From positions 1 through 31,264 of the forward strand of contig LLCB01000482.1 of the NCBI GenBank assembly GCA_001414345.1: a stretch of DNA of 31,264 bases. Reading direction: 5' to 3'. The stretch comes from Hymenoscyphus infarciens (Eukaryota; Ascomycota; Leotiomycetes; Helotiales; Helotiaceae). The translations under genes and the position numbers were made by a program. Below are positions 20,669-30,081 of the stretch, in pieces. The notes below the pieces were generated by a model. The model was not told the DNA's origin and did no database searches. It saw nothing but the letters and a program-made list of their open reading frames with translations. The stretch's first letter is position 1; each line of letters opens with the position of its first letter.

Positions 20669-21299
20669 AGCGTTTTAAAATCCTTTTATATTATATATAT
20701 ATATTATTACATTTCTAAATACTAATACTCTAGAAACTATAGATATAACTTAAATTATTACTTAAAAGTATCTAATACTTATAAAACACTTAAATATATA
20801 CTTAACTAGTTAAACTAACGAAACTGATAAAAATATTAACATCTCTAAAAAGTAGGAATAACCTTAGTTTTACCTCTTTAGAGTATTACCTAACTTCTAG
20901 ATATGTTCTAATAGTAATATATATAGGTACTTATCTTTTCTCTAGAGAGCTAGCTCTCTAGACTCTCTAGTAAGAGAGATACTCTTCTACACCTACCTAT
21001 TAGGAGTAAGCGTCTCCTATATATAAAAGTAAATGAATTTAAGCCTTTTTACCTCTTTAATATAAATAGTAGATTACTTGAAAATTAGTAGCTAGATATA
21101 CCTATATAAATAGGCTCTTAATCTAATACTAATACTTTAATCCTTTAACCTTTTACTACCTTAATATAGAGGCTACTTTGTCTAACCTACGAGCACGTAA
21201 AAGACCTTAAACCCTTTAACCTCCTCCTTTAAAAGTATAAGCTTTTAATAATTCTACTAATATCCTTTAAACGTACTAAAAGCTATTTAAGTATAATAA

Positions 21300-23780
21300 G
21301 ACTATTTAGCTCTCTATAAAGGAATTCAACTCTATATAGTTATATCTCTTAAACATATAGAGTATTATTTATACCTCTTAATTTAATTAAGATAGTAATT
21401 AAGAGACGTTATAATATAATTATATATTTAGGTATAAACTAAATAATAGTATAGTAAAGAATAAAACAATTAATACCTCTTAGAATTCCTCTCTTATATA
21501 TAATTATAGTATTAGAATAATATACTATATACTATTAAATTAAATATAAATTATATAGATATCTACTACTAAAGATTATAACTATATACTTTAGGCTTAT
21601 AATAAAAAGGTATAGAATCTTATAGTATACTATATAATAGAGGAATAACTTATAAAGAGCTATTAACCTCCTAATATTATAGCTACTCTTAGAGGAGTAT
21701 TATCTTAACTATAACTTAAAGACGTTAGTAGTAGATATCTTATACTTAAGAATATATATAATTAGAAATAATTACTTAATACTACTACTAAGAAAGTTAG
21801 TAGTAGAATTAATAATCCCTTTTATAGAGTAGCAGGATTAATAAAGCCTTCTAAATTCTCTAATAAATAAGATAGCTTCTTTATTAAGATAGAGAGAGTA
21901 GTAGAATAATTAAAAGAGTATATAGTATAAAGAAAAGAACTCTACTTTTATAACTCTATTATTATTAATAAATAAGGAAAGAGCTCTAAGAAAGGTAAGC
22001 TAAAAAGTAGTAAAGAGTATAAAGTTTAAGGATTTATATAAGTAAAAGAGAGGAGGCTTAAACTTCTAGTAAAGGATAGATATCTTATATTAATTAATTC
22101 TACTTATAAAACTAATTACCTTAAGTAGAAGCTCTTCTTATTAGTATATTACTTACTTAAGAGCGTATACTTACTATCTACTTTCTTTCTTATATCTAAT
22201 AAAGATAGTGAAATTATTAAAGCTTGTTTTTAATAGCTTATAACCTAGATAAAAGAGAAGCTTAATATATAATAGTATATTAAATATACTTTCTCTAACA
22301 ACTCTATTACTAAGTAACTTATAATTAAGAATATATTTATTAAGAATAGTAATTAATTCTCTTCTTATAATACTATTAAGTACTTCCTCTATATATAGCA
22401 CTCTAGCTAAATAATAGATTAAAACCTTAAAAACTATAGACGAGATTATCTTATAAAAGCTACTAACTATCTTAAAAGCGTACTATTCTATTACTATATA
22501 AGAGCTAGATATAATAAATCGATATAAGCTGCTCTTAACGAGATCTTAGATAGTCTTAAGATTAAAAAGAGTAAAACCGAGTTTTAGGATATAAGAGAGT
22601 ATATATAAAAGATATAGAAAGATAATAGTAAGAAGTAGGCTAATTATACTTGTTAAGAAGACCTAATTCTCTTATAAATTCTAACTACTAGCTTAAACGA
22701 AGGATAGTATTATAAGCTTAAAAGATTACTCTATCTTTATAAAAACTAAGACTCTAGATATACTCTTACTTTTATAGTATAAACGGTCGAAGATAGCGCT
22801 GATGATTAAGCTTTAAAGAATAAAAAGGCTACCTATAACCTTGATAATAAGGAGAACGTGTTTATAGATCGATATTCTTAGTTAAAGCTATTCCTAAGAT
22901 TAGCTTAGAATATCTTAATAAGTAATTTTATAGATATAGAGGAGGTGTATTATAAAGCTTTTAAGAGATTACTTATAAAAGGTTAATAATTAGTATATAA
23001 AAGCTATACTCCTAAGACTAATAGCGAATATAATTATAAGAGCTTTTATATATAGGAGTTGCTATATTAATATATACTTAAATAATTCGTCCTTTTCTCT
23101 AAGCTTAAGATTACTTAATCTCTCTAATACTAATATCTTAATTAGGATCTTGATTAGTATAAGTATTTAAGTGCCTTCTAGGGTATAATAAGATATATAA
23201 TATTCTAACGTCTCTACTACGCTTACTCTACTGATCCTCTTAAAGAGTGTATTATATCTAAAAACTCTTAAATATATATATACTAAAATAGTTAATAAGA
23301 GGTAGAGGAAGTAGTCTTTCAGATTAAGAATAAGGAGTATATAATCGAAGACTTTTACTAAAAGAGAGGGATACTAGAGGTATAGACTAGGCTTTTACTA
23401 TTAAAGAGCGTTAGCGAGTTTAGGAAGTTTTAGGATATAATTAAGTATAGGAAGCTAGAGGATTAGATTATAGAAAAGTAATAAGAGATTACTATAGAAT
23501 TTAGTACACTTACTATATATAGAAACTAGTAAGTACGTACTCCTGCTACTACTAAGAGAGGTAGTAATAGCTTTAATTAGTTAGGTTTTAATATTAATAT
23601 AACCTCTTAAGTTAACGCTTTTAATTCTACTACTACTTCTTCTAATAATACTCCTATATATTATAGTACGCTGGTTGTTAGAACGTAGTTAAATTGAATA
23701 CTAGAAAAGATAGAGGTATAGGTAGAAGTTAATAAGTAGATTACTAAAGACTTTAGTATAACCTTTTACGAAAAGTAGTA
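21300..23780 (+). pseudogene. degenerate MULE transposase
   Basis: The plus strand at 22,070-22,150 reads RYLILINSTYKTNYLK, then a stop, then KLFLLVYY. This matches the first catalytic block of fungal MULE transposases (hydrophobic strand, then DxTYKTN, then MPLL). The catalytic Asp reads Asn (GAT/GAC to AAT, RIP-type) and a Trp or Gln codon became TAG. Downstream, LSTFFLISNKDSE fits the next conserved strand. The C-terminal part (about 22,480-23,780) has long Lys/Glu-rich broken frames, a Thr/Ser/Asn-rich linker (about 23,560-23,660) and a predicted helix LNXILEKIEVQVEVNKQITK. Many in-frame stops exclude activity. Exact ends and introns cannot be set. Confidence 0.72.
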
Positions 23781-24151
23781 GGAGAATATACTAGGAAAGA
23801 GCGGTATAAAGAGAAAGCGCTAGCCTAATTAGGTAATTAGTATACGATTAAGAAAAGTCCTCGGATTTAAGCTTTTTAAGCTTTAAATCAACTTTTTAGG
23901 CGCTCTATTTAATTATACATAGTTTATTAATTTATTATTATTATAAGCTTTATTTACTCTTTTTAACCGATTTTACATATCTATAGCCTCTTAATATAAA
24001 TTCACTTTTTTAGATAGGACTAGTCCTTTTTAGGAAGGTAGTAGTAATCGTTTTCTAGTAAGAGTAAATATGTTAAAATATCGCTAATTTTATACGCTAG
24101 CATAGTACCTATGCTAGCGTTGGTTACAGAATAGCGTTTCCCGAATATATA

Positions 24152-24690
24152 CAGGTCCACTAGTGTGGTCACGTGTCCTCCCTGTAACAACTTTGTTGAA
24201 GGTTAGAAGAGCTGTGATCTATTTTTGAATTCTTTCTTGAAGTGTTAGTAAAAGATATCACACAAAGCCTCTACCGTACTCCTCGCCATATTTTCTATTG
24301 TCGCAGTCATTGTTTAAACGGGATATGTGGATACCACTGTTTTTGGAATACGGCTGGGTTATTAGTTGCTTAAAGAGAATTTTGCCTATGAAGCTGCCGG
24401 CTCAGGGTCGTCAGAGTACAAAATAGCAAGGGATAGCGCTCGAACATCTCCTTATACTCAAGAAACCATATCAGGAATAGCCTCTGTAGTTTGCAACGGA
24501 CCTTCGAGAGTGCTGCCTTATTCTAATGACATCGCGGTGGTCTCTAGTTAGCTTTCATATAGTTATACACCAGCAGCAGACATATGATTAGACTCCTCAA
24601 ATCTTGTAGTTTCCTGCTTAGCTTAGTTGACCCTAAAGACTAGCTGGTCTACTGTAAAAATAAATATTAAAGAGAATATTTAATTCTAAC
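24152..24690. other. small balanced-composition island (single-copy remnant)
   Basis: CpA and TpG return to normal immediately after the MULE target duplication, and the sequence is little altered to about 24,690. A 61-codon open frame (24,366-24,551, plus) has no ATG but directly follows TTATTAG, which could be a splice acceptor. It begins LLKENFAYEAAGSGSSEYKI and matches no domain I know. It may be the last exon of a gene whose 5' part is missing, or chance. Confidence 0.35.
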
Positions 24691-24893
24691 CTAGTCAAAG
24701 TTGCCAAAACGTGACTGGAACGTGATATACACGTGGATGACTAAGCAAAGATTCAAATAAAAGAATGTAGTAGACAAGAGGACTCTAAGTTCACGTATAG
24801 ATACTAAGAAGTGAGAATACGTAACTCTCGACAACTAGTTATAGTTCTATTAAGAACAAAGATACTAGAGTTATATATAATAAGAAACTAGAG
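24691..24893. other. partly RIP-altered flank left of the hAT element
   Basis: A transitional zone: CACGTG and GTGACTGG-type motifs survive near 24,700-24,750, and TpA-rich sequence dominates toward the transposon. No gene is seen. Confidence 0.4.
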
Positions 24894-26530
24894 TAGTGTT
24901 TTAGATTTCTCTACTTAATCTATTATTCTATTCTTTTTTAACAATTCTTCTCCTTCTTACCTCTATTTTAAGACTATTCTACCTAATCCTATTCTAATAT
25001 ATTACTTCTCCTAGCTACTCTAACTCTATTCTAAAATTTATTCTACTTATTCTTTTTTATCTAAAGTATTAAAGTAGCCTTTCCTAGCTTATAGAGGAGG
25101 CTAGGTAAGGTATATACTAGCTTTAAATATATTATTTATAGTGTTATTAGTAGATTTAGTAGAAGTAGTACTACTTAAGAAAAGTATATAATATTAGTCT
25201 CTAATTAGTACTTAAAAATAGAGGTTTTACTATAGTAAATTAAGTACCTAGTAGAGTACTTAATTTAGTACTATTTACTTTTATAAGCTCTTATATTTAA
25301 GCTTTAACTAGTTTCTAGATAATATATTAATAATATTAATTATACTCTCTAATATCTACACTATATAATAACATAAGATATATATATTATATATTACTTC
25401 TCTTATTATTTATTATTCTAATTATTACTAATATAAACTACTCTTTTTTTTATAGACGTTCTAGCCTAGCTAGTATCTAAATACTTACTCTCTCTTAGTC
25501 TACTTCTTCTTAATCTATCTCTTCTTCTTCTTAATTATTTAAAGCAATTATTATTAATAATAGCAAATCTAACTTTATAATAGTAATATCTAGTAAAACA
25601 CTTATACTCTCTAAGTAGGAAGTACTATTAATATATATACTCAAAATAATAGTAGATAATACTATATTTAAGCTTATATTAGCTTAAATTCCTAAAGAGT
25701 ACTAAGAGAAGAGAGGTCGCTTTTACTATATTAAGTATAATCTATATAAACTTAAAAAGTTAAAGAAGAGTATATAGTACTAGAAATATACTTTAGAATT
25801 AATCTATATAAGTAAAAGTTAGTTTAAACCTTTAAAAGAGAGTATTTATAATTAATATATTAATAACTTTAAAATCTTAACTCTAAAGGCTAATACTAGT
25901 ATAATAGATGCTTTTAGAGATATATTTAGTACTCTAAGGTTTAGTATCTTATAACGAATTTAGAGAATAAAGTAACATATCTTTAAATTAAGTATAGTAT
26001 TATAAAGAGTAGTAAGAAGACTTTATAAAAGTATTTAATAAAAGAGAAAGCTATTAATAATATTATAAATATAATAACTTATAAAGAGAAGAAGAGAGTA
26101 GTAAATCTCGTCTTAGCTATTAAATTTAAACCTTTTAAGAATATACTAATTACTTAGATTATAGTATACTAATTATTAATATCTATTACTATTAGTAGTA
26201 TATTTATAGAGCTTCTCTAAACTATATACTCTTCTATTTATAAGTTACTTCCTAGCTTTTCTAGTATAATATAAGAGTAGATTATTAACGTATTTAAGTA
26301 TTAAAAGTAGTATATAAGAGAGAACTTATACTAAGTAATTAGTAAGATATACTTCTCTTTTAATCTCTAGATATTACTTAATTATCTTATACTAATAAGA
26401 GTAGTAGTATACTATATTAATAAGAGTAGAAGAAACTAGTTAGTAAGTAGTATTATTCCTAGCCTTATATATATAAGCCTATCTCTTTTATTAATATTAT
26501 TTTCTTATTATCTATTATACTAATTTAATT

Positions 26531-26585
26531 ACTTTTTAGATATTTAAGTAGCTCTTATAATATACTACTTAAATATCTAAAAAGT
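26531..26585. repeat. perfect 21-bp inverted repeat with 13-nt loop
   Basis: The left arm begins ACTTTTTAGATATTT at 26,531; the right arm ends AAATATCTAAAAAGT at 26,585. All 21 positions pair. Weaker complementarity extends outward to about 26,480 and 26,620. Confidence 0.85.
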
Positions 26586-26730
26586 TATTACTTTAATAAT
26601 ATTATTAATTTAATTTTAATTATATAGTATAGCTTAAGTCTAAGATATTAGAGTATATATAGGCTCTAATCCTAGCTAGATAATAAGTCTTAGTATTCTT
26701 AAAATATTATAAACTAGTTTAGAACTAATA

Positions 26731-26857
26731 GTTTATTTTCTTAATAACTACTACGCTTTTTTATAATGTTTTTATACTTCTAAATAACTTTAAACTAGAG
26801 CTATTTAATAATATAAAAACATTTTAAATAAGTATAGTAGTTATTAAGAAAATAAAC
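26731..26857. repeat. 127-bp near-palindrome (60-nt arms)
   Basis: The arms 26,731-26,790 and 26,798-26,857 are inverted copies. The outer 23 positions match perfectly (GTTTATTTTCTTAATAAC... at the left), and about ten mismatches, mostly transitions, lie further in. Confidence 0.8.
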
Positions 26858-28855
26858 TCTAAGCTTAACTAAAAAGTCCTAGTTTTATAGACTTTTAAGC
26901 CTTAAAAGTTAGTACTTTCTAGCTAACTTTAGATATTACTTTTAGACTCTTATTATAATCTAATAACTTAAAGGCGCTTATATAAGAGAGAATTAAGTGG
27001 AGTTAGTTATATAGGTTATTAAAGAGTATAATATAAGATATAAAGTAGGCTAGTTTATAACTAATAACGTACTAAATAATAATACTTATTTAGATATTAT
27101 TATTAAGAGGTTCTTACTTTATCTTACTTTTAAATAATAAAAAGTATAATGTTTATAATATCTTAGATATATTATAAATCTCAAGACGAAAGCCTTCTTT
27201 TATAGAGCTGAATTTAATACTTTTAAGATAGAAAGTAATAGTATTAGATTAAATTCTAATTTAATTAAGAAGTTGAATACTTAGTAAAAGTATAGCTCTA
27301 TTAATAAGCTTTATAATATTATCTATTATATTATAGAATTACTTTAATAATACTAATAACTCTAAGCTATAGAGAATGATTTTATAGCTTTTAAGAAGTC
27401 TTATAATTACTTATAATTAGTAAGAGATAATACTACTTAGTAGAATTCTCTCTATTCTATAATCTAGTATACTTTATAAGTATAGAGCTAAATTAACTTA
27501 TTTTACTTATATAACTCTAGTACTATTTATAAGAGTAATTATAAGATAAAAGCTACCTAAGCTAAATAATAATAAGATAATTATAATACTTAATTATCTT
27601 ATAATATTCTTACTTTTAGTAATTAGAATATTCTTAAAGAAGTTATATAAATTTTAAAGCCTTTTTATAATTATATAATATATATATAGAGTACTAAATA
27701 GTCTACTAATTAAGATATAGCTTCTAATTATCTTATTACTTTAAATAGATTAGTAAAGTATATATATAATATATAAGATAAATTTAGAATATAAGATAAC
27801 AAAGATTATATCTATTAATACTCTAATAATTACTAAACAAAGATTAACAAATACTTCTTTAAGACTAAGAATACTCTAGTATATTATATCTTAATTATAA
27901 TTACTTCTAAGATAAAGTTTAAGTAGTTTTAGTATAAGTAGAGAGATATAAGTTAGTAGAAAGATATAAACTATCTAGATTTATAGATATTATAAGCTAA
28001 TAGATATATTAGAAAGGTTTAAGTAGAATATAAGAATCTTATAATACTTTAAGATAATAATACTAGAGGTAAAAGAGCTTAGTCTTTAAATAACTTTAAG
28101 AGAGATATAGATATAGTTATAATATATAACTTTATAGAGATTAATCCTCTTAATATATAGTTCTACTAAAAGCCCTTCTACCTTAATATATATAAAAGTT
28201 TACCTTAATACTAGTATTATATACTTAAGTTAAAAGCTATATATTATCTTACTTAATTAAAATTAGATATAGCTTTAATTCCTATAATAAGTAGTAATTA
28301 TAAGAGAGTATTCTCTTAAGCTAAACTACTTATTATAAAGTAAAGGAATCGCTTTTAACCTAATATAATAGAGGTAACTTAGTACCTTTAAGTATAGATT
28401 ATTATAAACTAAAAGTTATAAGAGAAGTAGAGAGAAAAGGACTTAAAAGGTAAGTAGTAGAATAAAGAGAATTAGATTATTACTAATCTACTAAGATAAT
28501 ACTATAATCTAAGTATAATATCTTGTCTTTTAGTAGCTTTAATAATATTATTATTTTTAATACTTTTTAAATTAGTCTATAATATTAGTACTTTTTATTA
28601 CTTTTTACTTATTTTAATGTTTTTTACTTATACTTCTTATCCTATTCTATTCTCTCTAGTACCTCTTCTTACCTAGTCCTCTCTTTTAGTCTTCTTTACC
28701 TCTCTTATTTAAATTTAGTATCTTTCTTACTTAATTTAGCCTAGCCTATAAGTGAAATTAGCCTATTCTCTCCTTTCCTAATAGAGAGAGGTAGCTTATC
28801 CTCTCTAGAGTACTAGGCTGACTAAGGCAGGGAAAGCTAAAACACTGAACCAGGG

Positions 28856-28973
28856 TGCCCCCGAGCTTAATTAAGTCTTAAACAGTTAGTTACCACGCTC
28901 TCTATTTTTCTTAAGAAGCGAAACTCTCGGTTCTTCTAAGCGAAGTTCTACTTCCAGTTATATTTGTTTCAAT
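28856..28973. other. short mixed-composition flank between hAT and Copia element
   Basis: A partly RIP-spared segment (TGCCCCCGAGC at its left end; TTCTCGGTT-like and CGAAG motifs) with no ORF. It is the continuation of the DNA into which the hAT element inserted. Confidence 0.4.
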
Positions 28974-29698
28974 TGCTATAAAATCGGCTCCGCTAATTAT
29001 TAGTATTAGGTAATAATTGCCTTACTTACTAATAGGCTTTAGGTTTAAACCTTAGTCTATACTAGTTCTTTCTAGTATTATCTAGAAGGTTCAGTTACGT
29101 TCTCGGTTACGGTTAAGCAAATACGTAATCTCTAGAACCTTCTAATAACCCCTTTGATTTATAAGCTATAGAAGCTTCTAGTATTTACTCTAGAAGTATA
29201 TATAGTCCTCTTCTATCTTTTAGTTAGAAATCAAGTTAAAAAGTTAAAAGTCAAAATTTACTAAGTCTTTTATACTTATACTTCGACTCTTTAGAAACGT
29301 GATTTAGCGATTATCTAACCTACCCTATGCCGATTCAACTTATGTACTTCTAACCTACTCTATAGCCTACTCTATAGTCTACTCTATACGTATATAACCT
29401 CTTATAGGTTATAAGCCTAGAGAGCTAACTTTAGGTCTCTAGAGCCGAACTCGTTTTACGTAATATCACGTAACATTACCGACTTCTAGTCCGAATACCG
29501 TTATATTTAGTGGTATACCCCCTCTACTCTCTCTAATAGTAAAGTCTTTAGTAAGAGATCTATGTTCTACGTCTCTAAAATAGGAGCTCTAGTAAGAGTA
29601 AAGCTAGAGATATAAGTAAATATATATAAAAACTTATATATATACTACTTATACTTAGACCTGCGGCTATATTTATACGATTACGTTATCCTATAGCA
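28974..29698 (+). repeat. candidate 5' LTR of the Copia element
   Basis: The segment starts TGCTATAAAA and ends CTATAGCA, giving a 7-bp inverted TGCTATA...TATAGCA at its termini. TGGTATAGCC, a plausible initiator-tRNA primer-binding site, follows two bases later at 29,701. A TATA box (TATATATAG, about 29,198-29,206) lies inside. The length, 725 bp, is reasonable. The matching 3' LTR is outside the window, so the ends are unproven; TGGTATACCCC at 29,511 is an alternative primer site. Confidence 0.35.
29354..29389 (+). repeat. 12-bp tandem repeat, three copies
   Basis: Units CCTACTCTATAG, CCTACTCTATAG and TCTACTCTATAC lie within the candidate Copia LTR. Confidence 0.8.
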
Positions 29699-29700
29699 GG

Positions 29701-30081
29701 TGGTATAGCCTTCTTCTTAAACTAAGGAGCCTAGGCTTATAGCTACCTTTATATAGAGACTTATATATATAAAGAAGCTAGTAAGAAGTGGCTATCTCTT
29801 CTAGTAGACTTTTAGATTATATATAACTACTATTATCTATACTTATAAGAAGCTATCCTCGGAGAGGGTTAAGTATAGCTTAATTAGTACGTGGGTTATC
29901 CTATTCTTATATAAGATAAGTTAGCCTAGTAAGAAAGAAAGATAGTATAGTTATTTATATTTGAAAGAGAATATAAAGCTTACTATTCTTCTCTAACTAA
30001 AAAAGCTAATAAGTACTTGTTTAAAGAGTACGTTTATCTATATATATATATATATATAGACTTTAAAAAGAGGGTTTAAAT
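29701..30081 (+). promoter_or_regulatory. Copia leader (untranslated region) upstream of gag-pol
   Basis: There is no ORF. It begins with the candidate primer-binding site TGGTATAGCC and ends just before the ATG in context TTTAAATATG. A (TA)n run lies at about 30,039-30,058. Confidence 0.4.

Larger units (their letters stand above)
20497..24151 (+). mobile_element. long Mutator-like element (MULE), RIP-inactivated
   Basis: The element spans 20,506-24,142 (about 3.6 kb), with inverted ends GCGCTATTCTATAGCCAACG (left) and, read from the right, CGCTATTCTGTAACCAACGC. GAATATATA flanks it on both sides (20,497-20,505 and 24,143-24,151), a 9-bp target duplication typical of MULEs. The interior codes on the plus strand and contains the MULE transposase hallmark around 22,099-22,116. 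Its ends match the short derivative at 15,052-16,125 in opposite orientation. Confidence 0.88.
26468..26972. mobile_element. ~0.5-kb foldback-rich insertion inside the hAT transposase
   Basis: The transposase frame matches the family up to about 26,467 (IIPSLI) and resumes at about 26,973 (GAYIREN), positions that are adjacent in relatives. The intervening ~505 bp has no protein match. It contains a perfect 21-bp-arm hairpin (26,531-26,551 with 26,565-26,585) and a near-palindrome of 127 bp (26,731-26,857). No clear terminal repeat or target duplication is visible, so the borders are approximate; it could be a MITE, a solo repeat or, less likely, an intron. Confidence 0.5.
25560..28500 (+). 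pseudogene. degenerate hAT transposase, interrupted by a nested insertion
   Basis: In order on the plus strand: a Lys/Tyr-rich BED-finger-like segment (about 25,690-25,800); a helical region resembling FRELLQLLNPS...LP (about 26,200-26,260); the catalytic-core start corresponding to SFDLWTSPN (about 26,350-26,375, now SLLISRY, with Asp lost); then, after an unexpected ~0.5-kb gap, GAYIREN matching the HSGEN motif (26,973-26,993), followed by a stop codon and VELVIQVIKEYNIRYKVGQF, and YIINLKTKAFF (about 27,170-27,205), the hAT HxINLAAKAFL motif. The C-terminal dimerisation domain at about 28,255-28,400 reads LDIALIPIISSNYKRVFS, then AKLLI and RNRF, as in LDIxSIPxxSxxxERxFSxA. Frequent stops make it non-functional. 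The N-terminal start is not defined. Confidence 0.82.
24886..28855 (+). mobile_element. hAT DNA transposon, RIP-inactivated, with 8-bp target duplication
   Basis: The element spans 24,894-28,847 (about 3.95 kb). The left end TAGTGTTTTAGATTTCTCTA and the inverted right end CAGTGTTTTAGCTTTCCCTG are terminal inverted repeats. The flanks are AACTAGAG (24,886-24,893) and AACCAGGG (28,848-28,855), an 8-bp duplication differing by one C-to-T and one G-to-A. CAGTG ends and 8-bp duplications are diagnostic of hAT elements. The interior holds a degraded hAT transposase on the plus strand with its RNase-H-fold start and C-terminal dimerisation region. Confidence 0.92.

Noticed and set aside
22174..22401. 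75-codon minus-strand open frame in the MULE
   Set aside because: Antisense to the transposase region; Ile/Leu/Asn/Tyr-rich composition typical of AT-rich chance frames.
24366..24551. Confident protein-coding gene
   Set aside because: No ATG and no domain; kept only as a possible terminal exon within the island entry.
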